From Posidonia oceanica (Eukaryota > Streptophyta > Magnoliopsida > Alismatales > Posidoniaceae): 64,000 nucleotides of DNA. A program made the position numbers and the translations under genes. The notes under the pieces are model-generated. The model was not told the origin of the DNA and did no database searches. It was given only the letters and a program-made list of their open reading frames with translations. The stretch's first letter is position 1. Each line of letters begins with the position of its first letter. The DNA lies in assembly GCA_037176725.1 (NCBI GenBank), contig JAZBRS010000076.1, forward strand, positions 122,593,001 to 122,657,000. The letters run 5' to 3'. This document shows positions 26,701-39,000 of the stretch, piece by piece.

Positions 26701-27248
26701 GCCGTTGGATCTTCTCAAGTAAGCTGCCCAGGCGACCGCAGCGAAGCGCTCTTCAGCATAGACCAAGCAGATCTCAGATCAGGCTCCTGGATTTCCAGGT
26801 ATGTCCTCCTGAACCCCTGCATTGCATTCATTTGCATGCCATTTGCATAGTTTTCCTCGTTTTCGATTTCTGTTTCCTTGAGCATATAGAATAGGGCCTC
26901 CTCTTCTTGTCTATCAACTCAGATCTCCATTTCGCGTTTCTCTATGTGTTTTGTGGTGAGTTTTCCCTGGATTTACCACTTAATGTGACTTTCTTCCCCC
27001 TTTTCCACGATCCGATCGCATCACGAGCTTTGGGCAGCATGCGAGACACACCGTGGAACAGTTCAGTGGGAAATGGTCGCAAAAGAGGTGGTAATTCCCC
27101 CGTTTGCTCACCCTCCCCTTTGTAGGTCATCACACCTACTCTATGTGGCCCTGAACAGCGCCTGTTCTCACACATGCGCTGTTCTGCTTCTCCTTTCTCT
27201 TCTTCTGATCTCTTCTTTGCATTTAGCATTCGCACAGTTTCCCGAGGT

Positions 27249-27500
27249 TTTATCTCGCTGTTTTGGCACCGTTTTGCGTGCCCGTTCCCGTCTTGGCACC
27301 GTTTTGCGTGCCTGCTTTGTCTTTCGAGTCGTTTTGCGCGCTCGCCCTATTTTGGCACAGTTTTGCATGCCCGTCACCGTTTTTTGCACCGATTTGCGTG
27401 CTGCCTTGCTTTCTCGCCCATTTTACGTGCCGACCTTGTCTTTTTGCACCATTTTGCGCGCTTTCTTGTTTTTCGCCTCGTTTTGCATGTTTTACGCCGT
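27249..27500 (+). repeat. LTR minisatellite (solo LTR copy)
   Basis: Repeated TTTTGGCACCGTTTTGCGTGC-like units of about 27-30 bp, at the same LTR position as 165-345. Unit number and order differ between LTR copies. Confidence 0.7.
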
Positions 27501-28145
27501 TTTCTCTTGCATGTCGATCCCATTGCATGGTTTCACCGTTGTTTTGCTTTTTCGTCTGCATTTGCATATAGGGCTGTGATGCTTACTGCCTGGAGTTCTT
27601 ACGAGCCAGGTTTCGCCCGATTCGGAACGCAGACAGCGTGGCTGAGCATTTAGAAAGCACGTTTACTTTCCTTGCTTTGCCTCTTCCCACTTAGAGCACA
27701 CCTTGAGCATTCATTTAGGCATTCATAGGCACATAGGCATTCAATCCTGTATCTCCCTGCGTATGCGAGCGTAAGCCTAGAAAGACCGATTTTCGGGCGT
27801 GTCGGGGGTGCCTAACACCTTCCCCGCACGTAACAGGAGTCCTTGCCCTGTCTTTTGGCCCGCAATGACCGTACTACCCTTATCCTAGGCTAGAGTCATC
27901 TCATTTGCATTTGTTTGCATTTGTTTTCCATTGCATTGCTTTGCTTTGCATTTCTTGCTTGGTTTTGCATGTTAATCCACGCATTTCCCCGGTTTTCCTC
28001 GTCTTCCGTTAATAGACGTGGTGGCGACTCTGATTTGTCTTATCTTTCTCTTTTCTCCTCGATTTCAAGTGTTTTCGAGTCGAGCCTCTTCCTCGGATCC
28101 AATCGCCGCTAGATAGCGAGCTTGATTTCGATCGGGATCGCTACA

Positions 28146-28150
28146 CCTGG
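28146..28150 (+). repeat. Target-site duplication, right copy
   Basis: CCTGG immediately after the terminal CA of the solo LTR, identical to 22344-22348. Confidence 0.92.
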
Positions 28151-28897
28151 CGGTCCGGTCTTGATATGGCTTGCACTTATCATTCCTGACCTCTCCCTAG
28201 GTCTTGATAGGGCACGCACCTAGCATTCCAAGCGGTCAGGTCTTGATAAGGCATGCACTTTTCATTTCGGACCTCTTCCAGGTCTTGATAAGGCTTGCAC
28301 CTATCATTCCTGGCAGTCTGGTCATGATAAGGCTTGCACTTATCGTTCCTGACCACTTCCGGGTTTTGATAGGGCGTGCACCTATCATTACGGGCGGTCC
28401 GGTCTTTATAAGGCAGCACTAATCATTCCTGACCTCTTCCGGATCTTGATAGGGCATGCACTTATCATTCCTAGCAGCCCGGTCTTGATAATGGTTGCAC
28501 TTATCATTCCTGACCTCTCCCAAGGTCATGATAGGGCATGCACCTTTCAATCCTGGTGGTCCGGACATGATAAGGCTTGCACTAATCAGTACTGACCTCT
28601 TCTAGGTCATGACAGGGTTTGTGCCTATCATTCCTGGCGGTCCGGTCTTGATAAGGCTTGCACTTATCATTCCAGGCCACTTCCAGGTTTTGATAAGGCT
28701 TGCTCCTATCATTCCTGGCGGTCTGGTATTGATAGGGCTTGCACTTATCATTCCTGACCTCTTTCGGGTCTTGATAGGGCTTGCACCTATCATTCCTAGT
28801 GGTCCGGTGATGTTAAGGCATGCACTTATCATTCCAGACCTTTTCGGTGTCTTGATAGGGCTTGCACAAATCATTCCTCGCATTCTGGTCTAGATAA
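28146..28897 (+). repeat. Satellite segment between solo LTR and tandem element
   Basis: About 750 bp of the 81-bp satellite. It matches the right-hand higher-order repeat at about 56570-57320, 59900-60650 and 63230-63980. Its first five bases are the right CCTGG duplication of the solo LTR. Its last five, GATAA (28893-28897), directly precede the next LTR and are the candidate left target duplication of that element. Confidence 0.93.
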
Positions 28898-31800
28898 TGT
28901 TGACACCCCATCTTGGCAGACCTGGACCCTTGGAGCCCTCCTGGTAATTGCTGGATCAAACCCCAACCAAACCCTAACCCTAATCCTCCTCTCTACCTTC
29001 CAAAAATCAGCCCATTCTGACCTAAACCTTTACCCCCCTTCCCAACCTCAAAACCTGACCAAAATCCATAGGGAAACCCACCACCATCCACTCAACAAAC
29101 CTACCCAAAAACCTAGAAATTTCCAAACCCAACCCATTCCCAAAAACCCTAGAAAACTTAGGTGAAACTACCCTTCTTCTACGCCTTGAAACCCCTCCAA
29201 AACCTCCTTTGAATCGGACCAAAACTTCAGACCCAATACTTCAAACCCTGGACTACCCACTACCCAACTTTCACCCCATTCCAAGACCATTAAGACCCTC
29301 TTTCACCCAAATTATCCTTTTCTCTCTCCGGGATTATCATTTTCTCTCTCCTCTCTCTCTCTCCTGATTATCATCTCTCTTTTCATCCCTTTCTTATCCT
29401 TTTTCTGGTCTGGCTGTGGGCCCCCTCTGTGCTTCTATCCTTCCTCTATCTTATCCCTATTTTTACTTTATTTTTAACACTTTTTCTGAATTTTTAAAAA
29501 TCGTTTTCCACCAACCTATCTATTTTCCTTATTTCCCTCTTTTTCCCTTTTCCTTCTTCCTTCTCTTCTTTCTTTTCTCCCTTCTGCAAAAATCCACAAA
29601 AACCCATAAAAATCTGTAAAATCTCAAAACATAAAACAAACAAATCAGTACCCTAAGAAAAACAATTAAAGAATATTAAACAAGCAATTAACAGCTTAAA
29701 CTTAACTAAATCAAGTTAAAAGAAAAACCGAACATGCAAACTAAAAAATGCAAAACAAATCAAAAGAAAACACTGAAAAATCAAGGAAAAAGCTAAAATA
29801 AAATCAAAACCCACCAAAGGTAAAAACCCACCAGAAGAATTAAAAAACAAACCCAAAAAGAAGAATTAAAAAAATCAAACACTAAAACAAGTAATTAAAA
29901 AAGGCAAAAGACTTAACTTAATAAACATAAGAAAAACAAGTTAAAAACTTAATTAAAAGAGAAAAGAAAAACACATCTGAAAAGCCTAAAAAAAAACACC
30001 CCATCAAACCCGAAAAATCCAACTAAAAACTTCAAGAAAAATCAACAAAATAAAAATCAAAACACAACTTAAAAGACTTAAGAAAGAAAAACCTTAACAA
30101 GACTACAACTTAAAAATCTAAAAAACATCCTGATTAATGGAAAAATCCTAATTAACATCCCAAGTGTCCAACAAGGGAAATACAATTTTTAAAACAATTC
30201 AAAAAAGGGTTTAACAAACATTTAATCGAATGAAAACCAATTAAAAACAAAACCAAAATCCTAAAACCCTAATCAAGCCCAAAACACATTAATCAACTCA
30301 AAATGACCATTAAAAATCTTAATTAAAATCATAATCTATAGCAAAACTCTTCTAATATTTTTATTTATTTTTAATTTATTTTCACCTATTTTATTTCCCC
30401 ATTCTACCCTCTCTTTCTCCCTTCCTTCTTTCTTTCTTTCTTTCTTTCCTTACTAGGCTCAATCCGGCCCGTTTCTTCTTTTTTTCCTTTTTTCTTCCTT
30501 TTTTTTTCTTGGCCTGCAGTAGTCCGGCCCGCTTCCCTCTCCTCCTTCTTCTTCCTCTCCTCCTCTGTGTTTTTCTCCACCGGATCTTCTTCCCGCGAGC
30601 TCGCGGCTACAGCATTCCCTCCTTTGTTCAAATTCAAGCCTCCATCTTATCGTCTACAGAACTCGCCGCCTCTCTTCTATCTCAGCACCGATTCCGGGAG
30701 GCATCAAGTGCCTGTCATCTCGCCGGCTGCTGGTCCATTCAGCTGCAGTGACGCCGGTGGAATTCAAACCACTGGCTCGCGCCCAGCAGTCTCCTCCTCC
30801 TCATTTTTAAGCTTCAGGTCCTTCCTTTAATGCAAGAAGAAGAGTCGACCTTCAATTGGCAGTGAGAGGGAACAAGGAGAGAGTGAACCAGTGCGAGAGA
30901 GGAATCAGACCAGAATCCGGATTTTCCTTCCACCTGTGCGGCCTCCCTTCTCCAGGGCATTTCATCCAATTCCAGAGTGAAGAGAGAGCAGAAGAGAGTG
31001 TTTGAGAGCCACCCTTGCATCCCGGAGAGAAGCCTCCACTTCAGACCGATCCCCACACCCAATTCTCCTCTTTTCTTCTCTGAAAAATTCAGCAAACGCC
31101 TTTCTTCCATTCCCAGCTAACCAACACCCTTCCTAGCCTTCATCCTTCTCCTAATTTCTTCCCCAAACTCACCCAGCACACAGCCACTTCCCCTCATCAT
31201 CCTACAGCCATTCCACCACCCGAAACACCTTCAAACCACTCTGAACACCCACAGCAACCCAACTCCAACCCACCAGACAATTCCCCTCACCACAGCCCGC
31301 TGCTTCCTTCCAAACTCCACCCAGAAATCCACCAGACACCCACCTTTCCAGAGCCTCCGATAGCAAACCAAACCATCCACCACAGACCTTAAACTCCACT
31401 TCAAACACCTAACGTTGTTTCTGTCAGAAATCAACCCAGACCTCAAATTCCCCTCCAGTCGCACCAGAAACCCTCTCCAAGCATCCAAACCCCATCGCCA
31501 GCGTCCCAGCAACCCATCGGAGCACTCCATCCAGCCTGAGGAGCAGCAGACACCCTCCCCGGTCTCCGGCTGTCATCACTGGACCCAAAAACGCCGGATT
31601 CCTCTCCGAGCTTCGAAGCTCGTGTCTAATCGCCCAGGAAGCACCAGAAGCACCCCCTGAGTAGATCCCAATCTCCGCGAGCGCCCGAGGACCACTGCTG
31701 CGACCGGACGGCCTCCACCGGCCACCTTCGACACTGCAGAGGTCGGGGGGACGCACCAGGCGCCACCGCAGGTACTTCTCGCTTCCCCTCTCTCTCTCCT

Positions 31801-34705
31801 CCTCCTGCTGCTTCTCCGCCAGTCAGAACCGAGTTCCCGGTGTCCTAGACGCAGTTGCAGTTCGCCGGACAGTTCTCCTTCTCCGGCGCCGGCTGCTGTT
31901 CCTCCGGACGCTCCGATCAGCAGAAAGGTCTCCCGACGGTTCTCAGAGCTCCGGACAGTCGCCGGCCACGTCCTCCGCCAGTCCCGCGCCTCCTCAGCCT
32001 CCCCTGTCGGCGGCCACGAGCTCTGGAAGCTTTATGCTACAGTGCTCGCCGCCGTCGACGATCGGCACTGTGCATTTATTTTTCTTAGTATAGTTTTAGA
32101 TGTAAATATTGCATATCTGCCTTAAGTTTTTTTAATTTTTGCGCTTCAGTCCTCCTGCTATTTATTCTGCTTAGTTTTCAATTAAGAACTATGCCAAATT
32201 GCAGCTTTTATTTATGTTTTTCAGTATTCGCTTTTTAGTCCTGTTACTGTGCCTTTTAGTTATAAAAAGTTTAAGTTTAGCCCCTCTGCTTTCATTTATT
32301 GCACATAGCCCCTGCATGAAATCAGATCATTTAAATGCATCATTTTTACCATATAATATTGCAGTCTGAGTCCCTGTAATCTACTGTTTTTGCATGTAGA
32401 TCCATTGCATTGTAGCAACTTAGGCTTTAATTTTAATTTTTGGTTGATGCATTGCACTTTTGCCCTTCTGGTTTTGCATTTTTGCAGTTAGGTCCATTTT
32501 AAATGGACAGTAACTGTGTTACATATAATTTAGCTTATTAAATTGCATTTTCAACCCTGCTTTTTTCAAAAATTACACTGTGGTCCTGCCCTTTATTTTT
32601 TAGTGCATGTTTTCCATACTAAATTGCATTTTCAGCCCCTGCATGATTTCAAAATTACACATAGGTCCCTGCACCTTTTAAAAAAATCATGTGAAAAGAC
32701 CATTTTGCCCCTAGGTTGCATTTTAGCTCCAATGCTTACCAGATTTCATACAGACCCTCCACTAGTATTCCCAGACTCGCTGGAACCTTGTTTTTTGGGA
32801 AATTTGCATTTTAGACCCTAGTTTTCTTAAAATTACTTTCTGATCCATTTCTGCTTTTAAAACTTCTTCCAAAGCACATCCTCTTTTCAAAGCAACCTTC
32901 TGAGCCTAGTTTTTTGCCAAATAGACCTCTGTCTTCCCCTGTTTTCGAAATCCTTTTCTGTGGGCCCCTGTTTTTTGGGAAATTTGCATTTTTAGCCCCT
33001 TTCTTTTTCAAAATGCTTTCTGAAATCCTGGTCTTTCCCAGTTTCTTTTCTTTGCTTCTTCTTGATTTTGCATGCATCCTGCACTCATCTAGTCTTGCAT
33101 TTTAGCATCTTTTGCACACACTAAACACTTTTAGCTCCCTTTCACTTGGGAGAACCTTTTTGCACATCCCTAGGACCTCCTGAACACCTAGATCTGTTCT
33201 TCTCCCCTGTTCTGACCCTTCTGCCTTGAAGTCGCGTTATCTTTCAATCCGGCCGTTGGATCTTCTCAAGTAAGCTGCCCAGGCGACCGCAGCGAAGCGC
33301 TCTTCAGCGTGGATCAGACAGATTTCAGACCAGGCTCCCGGATCTCCAGGTATGTCCTCCTGAACCCCTGCATTGCATTCATTTGCATGCCTTTTGCACA
33401 GTTTTCCTTGTTTTCGCTTTCTGTCTCTTTGAGCATGTAGAATAAGGCTTCCCCTTTCTGCTTGTATCTCCCAATCTCCGTTTCGCGTATTCCTGTGTGT
33501 TTTGCGTTGTGTTTTCCCTGGATTTACCACTTAATGTGACTTTCTTCCCCTTTTTCCACGATCCGATCGCATCGCGAGCTTTGGGCAGCATGCGAGACAC
33601 ATCGTGGAACGGTTTAGCGGGAAACAGTCGCAAAGAGGTGGTAATCCCTCCGTTTGCACACTCTCCCCTCCGTAGGTCTTCACACCTACTCTGAGTGGTC
33701 CTAAACGACGTCTGTTCTTACACACACGTTGTTTTGTCTCTCCCTTTGGCCTCTTCTGATCTTTCTCTGCATTCTTGCATTCGCATGGCTTTTCCGAGGT
33801 TTTTGCTTCGTTGTTTTGGCACCGTTTCGCGTGCCGCTCTCGTTTTTGCACCGTTTTGCGTGCCCTTTTTGCTTCCTTGTCTCGTTTTGCGTACTGCCTT
33901 GCTTTCTCGCCTGCTTTGCATGTCGCTCTCGTTTTTGCACCGTTCTGCGTGCCTCTTTGCTTCCTTGTCTCGTTTTGCGTGCCAGTTTTATTCTTTCGAT
34001 CCGTTTTGCGTGCTTTCTTGTTTTTTTTCGCCTCGTTTTGCGTGTTTTACGCCGTTTTCTCTTGCATGTCGATTGCATTGCATGGTTTCCCCGTCGTTTT
34101 GTTTTCTCGCCTGCATTTGTACATAGGGCTGTGATGCTTACTGCCTGGAGTTCTCACGAGCCAGGCTTCGCCTAATTCGGGACACAGACAGCGCAGCTGA
34201 GCACTTAGAGAGCACGTTTACTTCCTTGCTTTGTTTCTTCCCACTTAGAGCACACCTTGAGCATTCATTCAGGCATTTATAGGCACATAGGCATTCAATC
34301 CTGCATTTCCCTGCGTATGCAAGCGTAAGCCTAGAAAGACCGATTCTCAGGCGTGTCGGGGGTGCCTAACACCTTCCCCGCGCGTAACAGGAGTCCTTAC
34401 CCTGTCTTTTGGCCCGCAATGACCGTACTACCCTTATCCTAGGCTAGAGTCATCTCATTTGCATTTGTTTGCATTTGTTTTCCTTTGCATTGCTTCGCTT
34501 TGCATTTCTTGCTTGGTTTTGCGTGTTAATCCACGCATTTCCCCGGTTTTCCTTGTCTTCCGTTAATAGACGTGGTGGCGACTCTGATTTGTCTTATCTT
34601 TCCTTTTTCTCCTCGATTTCAAGTGTTTTCGAGTTGAGCCTCTTCCTCGGATCTCAATCGCCGCTATCTATATTAGCGAGCCTGATTCCGATCGGGATCG
34701 CTACA
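28898..34705 (+). mobile_element. 5' LTR of the tandem element (5808 bp)
   Basis: It runs from TGTTGACACC at 28898 to GGGATCGCTACA at 34705, directly before the primer site. It shares the zoned structure of the solo LTR: C-rich start with AAACCCTAACCCTAA (28969-28983), A-rich tract (about 29590-30350), a TTTC microsatellite (about 30427-30449), GC-rich zone (about 30500-32080), T-rich zone (about 32090-33120), minisatellite (about 33820-34055) and conserved end. The promoter must lie within it as in all LTR elements, but no TATA box or start site could be assigned with confidence. Confidence 0.95.
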
Positions 34706-34706
34706 G

Positions 34707-34724
34707 TGGCGACTCTGCTGGGGA
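34707..34724 (+). other. Primer binding site (tRNA-Arg type)
   Basis: TGGCGACTCTGCTGGGGA, one base after the LTR end, matches the tRNA-Arg-complementary primer site typical of Tat/Ogre retrotransposons. Minus-strand DNA synthesis would start here. Confidence 0.88.
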
Positions 34725-36034
34725 TTAGACTAGACTCCGGCTTTCATTCCCGACTTTTCGCTCGCCTGTTTTGCAGTTTTGTCTGCCTTGTGTGCCTTCT
34801 TCGCCTGTTTTGCTCGCTTTTCTGTGCAAACTCCTAGCGAGTCGCTTTGTAGCTACTTTGCTTAGGTTTTGCACCTCTTCTGTCTCGATTTGCGCTTTCC
34901 TTTGCTTGGCTTCGCTTGTTTGCTTGTTTATTTACTTATTGCCTTGCTTATGCCTCTATTTCTTTTACAGTCTGCTTACTTTTACCTTGCTTTATCTTAC
35001 TTGCTTATTATTGCTTTAATTCTTGCGCATTACATGTCTACATACTTTGTTTGGCTAAAATACATGCTTTTTGGACGTTGAATGCTTCTTTTACACTCTT
35101 GCTATGTCACTACACACGCACATACTATGCTTACATGCTTTTTGACTTGATGAATGTTTCTTTTTCACCATTATGCTCACAAACACTCGCACATGCCATG
35201 AACATGCCTTTTGTTGTGTTGTATGATGGTTGCTTGCCATTTTGACTGATTTTTGTCCCTTTTGCACTTGCCATGCTTAGGATAATAGAAACTTGTCTGC
35301 TTCCCTCATGGTTAACTAAAAAATACAAGTCAAAAAAACTTCTAGGACAACTAGAGACTACAAACAATCCTTCACTCCCTTTGGTTAATAAAATATGCAA
35401 GATAAAAAACGCTAATCATTTTGCATAAGCATCATATAGGGCATGCATTCTTCTCCTCTGAGTCCACCTACTAGTCTGCGAAGGACGGTTCCGGCCTCTT
35501 GTTCCACTGCTTTGGGCGTGGCATAAGCTGGTCGGTCCGTCCCCTCCTTGTCCGGGGGTCGTGTCGGTGTTAGTAGAGGGTACCACCCACGCTTTGGCGG
35601 GGTAGAGGCCACTAACGCACCACCCTGTCATTACCTGAGCTTTGGGCCGGGAGTTAGACAGGGGACCTACTTTTCTGACCTGAGTCGGTGACCCGTACAT
35701 CCAGGGATACCCGGAGTAGACAACCTTGCTAGGAAACACTAGTTAGGTAAGGGGGCATACTAGAAAGCATGCATATCATTCACGCCACTTAACTAACTCA
35801 TTTGCATTCATCTTTTAGTTTCTAACCCTAATTTCCTTCTGTTGTGTTAGCGTGATCGGTAAGCGAGTTTCCCTTTGCCAGAGCTCGAGTATCGACCCCC
35901 GTTGACGCCCTTTTTGCGACTTAGTTCGCGACCATTCCCCTTCTGAGCTATCCGCATTTGTGACGATAGCTCCTCTTAAGACTCACCGCTTGAATACCCG
36001 TCGCAGCCCTGTTCTCACACGCTCTAGGTCAGCG
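34725..36034 (+). other. Leader between primer site and gag
   Basis: About 1.3 kb without a convincing coding region. A T-rich first part (to about 35420) is followed by a GC-richer part (about 35440-35750). Ogre elements of legumes carry an extra ORF in this position. Here none is visible, and the extra ORF is instead downstream of integrase. The first 550 bp of the internal region recur at 54153-54702. Confidence 0.7.
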
Positions 36035-39000
36035 ATGGCCCAGTACGTTAGTGAGCCTTCTTTTACTCCTGTCACGGAGGGTGTTTCCGTTCCGGCCCCT
36101 CCGCTTGCTCTTTCTGTCCCTCTTGTTCCCCCTCCGACTCCAGGGTTTCCTCCTCTGACGTCTCTAGGTTCTCAGTACACCCCGGGACAGTGGCAAGCCT
36201 CCCTTCCTCCGGATCCGGTCGCCGAATCTATCTTGACGGCCGTTACTCGCGCTCCGGAGACGCCGCTCCCCCCTTCCGTCCTAGGGATACGTCGTTTTCG
36301 ACATCCCTTCCACCGCTGCTGCGGCGCTTCCTGTAGAATCCTTCCCTCCCGGACAGTCTGTGTCCGTGCCACTTGCTTCTCAATCCCCGCCGGCACTGCA
36401 CTTCAGCGTCCCCGCTGGCGAGACGCCCGAAGCTCAGTACCAGCATCTGATGGAGCTTGCCCAGAGACTGCAGGGCATGGCTTTGTCAGTTCGTCCTTCT
36501 TCTGTTCCTGTCGTTCCTGAGGTTCCTCCGAGGCCAGTTCCTGCATTCCTTGCATCGACCTCTGCACCTCCGCCTCTACCATCGTCGCAACTGCTCACGG
36601 TTCCGACGATGGGGGCCCGTTTACCGCCTCCTGCACAACACTTGGCACAGCATGCTCCACTTCCTTCTGGTGGTCAATCCTTTGGATCGGCTGGAGCCCA
36701 GTACCTCACTGGCTCGCTGTCTGGCACCCCGCCTGTACAGCAACTGGTGCTCCGTCATCCTCCCCCTATTCCAACACAGCATGGCATTTACTCCTCTCCT
36801 CTCCACCCAGTCCAGCATCCTGCATACACTCCTGCATATACTGTCCCCCAGCACGGGTACGCCGGCCATCCCGTTGCTCCACCAGGCGAAGCTATGGTAG
36901 ATCCGGAGGAGCACTTAGGTGTGACCCATTCGGCGTATGTGCTCACTACCCCTGCTGATCCCTCTCCTACAGCAGCAATCCCAGACCCCATCAATAACTG
37001 GATGGACGTCTTGGAGAAGGCACTACGACTAGTGCAGGGTACTGAGCACCAGACCTACCAATTCCGAGACCTCTGTTGCTTTCCAGAGGCGGTACTCCCT
37101 CCGAAGTTCAAAATCCTGGACTTCGAAAAGTATAATGGTAGGGGCTGCCCCGTAGCACACCTGAAGGTGTATTGCGGTGATCTCGCTCAGCTGCAGGCTG
37201 ACGAGAGGTTGCTGATCCGCTTGTTCCAGAAGAGTTTGACCGGGCCGGCACTCAAGTGGTTCACATCACTCGATATGTCAGCCATCAAGACTTGGAACGA
37301 CCTCAGTCAGGCGTTCCTGGAACAATACTCCTTCAACCTCGATCTTGTCCCAAAGAGGGCGGACTTGATCGCAATCAAGCAGAACTCTGGCGAGCCGTTC
37401 GGGGAGTACGTCGGCCGCTGGCGTGCCCTTGCCTCTCAGGTTCAAGATAGACCCTCTGATGAGGAGTCTATCGAGATCGTTATCAAAGGGGCGCAGCCGT
37501 CTCTCGGAGCTCTGCTTAGCATTCAACCAGTCACTACTTTTGCGGCACTCATCAGAGCTGGAGCGCGCGTGGAGAGTTCTTTACGGAGTGGCAACTTCCC
37601 AGCTCTCTCTGCGTTCGCTAAGCAGGCAGTGATCAGCAGCAATAGTGCCAACAGCAGCGCCTCCAACAGCAACAACAGCGGCAGCAACAACAACCGCCCG
37701 AAGAGGAAGGATTCGCCGAAACCCGCTGTTGCATTCGTCGATTCTCCTGCTGTGCCTGTTCGCTTGCCGTCTCGGCCTGCCCCAGCTCAGATAGTGTACG
37801 CTCCTGCATCTAGGAATCTGCACACACCGCACATCACTACCACCGCTAGACCGGTCTATCCTGCCGCACCGGTCCAGCAAGGCTCACACCCAAGGCAAAG
37901 AAGACCACCCGCTGAGAGGAGGAATTTCACCCCACTGGTGGAACCTCTCACGGTCATCTTGCCAAAGGTGGCATCGCTCCTGAAGTTCCTGGAGGTTCGT
38001 CCGCCGCCAAGCCCTCTGCCGCATTGGTTCAGGCCGGACCTCTTCTGCAATTTCCATCGAAGCGTCGGACATTTGACGGACAATTGCTTCTCCCTGCGGA
38101 ACGCAATTCAGGACTTGATCGAATCGGGAACGATTGTGATCGACACGCACGAGGCTTCCTCTCAAGCACGCACTCATGCATCTGCATCTCCAGCTGTTCC
38201 CCCGCATTCTGGCATCGTCCGCCAACCCTTACCGGAACACTCTTATCCGGGAGGGGCGGGAACCTCAGGCATCCACTCTGTCTTTCCTTCTGGGCCTGCT
38301 ACTTCTGTAGTGGACCCTTCTGATCTTATCTCTGACATCTCTGAGCCTTTCCCAGTCAGTCTCTATTTGGCGGCAGTCGCCGGCTCCGAGTCGGGAATCC
38401 ATTTGATCCGATCGCGTGCCAGGCCGGAGCGCCCTCTCGCGCCTCCCACCGTGCTCCCTCAGGCTCAATCCCCTATACACCTCTTAGCTAGAGCCCAGCC
38501 TAGTTCTCCCATTCACCTTTTAGGGCGACCTCAGCCATACCTTCTAGGCAGACCTCAACCTGCCCCAGCCTTCCCACCCCAACAACCATACCCACTAGAC
38601 AGACCTCAGTATCCTGTAGATCCCCCTGTAACCCCTCCTGTGCTCGCAGCACGTGCTCCAGTCGTCATTGATTTGACCCTGGACACCCATCGCGTCCCTT
38701 ACAGCTACGCCATAGAAATGTGCGCGGAAGTAATGCGATCGGGGAGGGTTTATAGGCCCCCAGTGCCGGCAACTAGGCCAACTCACCCTAGACCTCTTAT
38801 GCCCCCACCCTCAAGCCAACCCATAGCAGATCCAACTCCAGATCAGCCTGTAGTTAGCCAAATCCCTACCCAGCCTGTAGTAACCCAGCTTCCTTCCACT
38901 ACCCCATTAGAACCTGCTAGAACCACTCCTCCAGCTGCTAGGAGAAGCCAACCCAAAGCAGACTTAACCTCCCAGCTTAAGAAGGTTAAAGCCGACATCT

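Larger units (their letters stand above)
22349..28145 (+). mobile_element. Solo LTR (5.80 kb) of a Tat/Ogre-type retrotransposon
   Basis: The LTR starts TGTTGACACCCCATCTTGGC, ends ATCGCTACA, and is flanked by CCTGG on both sides. No primer site or internal region adjoins it, so it is the product of LTR-LTR recombination after insertion into the satellite. Internal zones in order are: a C-rich start, a pyrimidine-rich tract (about 22760-23040), an A-rich tract (about 23040-23790), pyrimidine-rich then GC-rich DNA (about 23850-25500), a T-rich zone with repeated TTGCATTTTAG-like motifs (about 25560-26580), a minisatellite (27249-27500), and a conserved last 550 bp. It is clearly diverged from the LTRs at 28898 and 48332, most strongly in the GC-rich zone. 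Confidence 0.93.

Noticed and set aside
28969..28983. Interstitial telomere array
   Set aside because: Only about two CCCTAA units are present, within an LTR and repeated at the same LTR position. It is a short motif, not a telomere remnant.
33695..34134. Cysteine/phenylalanine-rich frames in the LTR minisatellite
   Set aside because: Three overlapping frames are open at once over GTTTTGCGTGC repeats. They are composition artefacts and are not conserved between LTR copies.
35960..36034. Upstream extension of gag starting at 35960
   Set aside because: The first codon there is GTG. The first ATG in that frame is 36035. The same applies to the apparent start at 36360, which is also GTG and only the first alternative start after the frame break.
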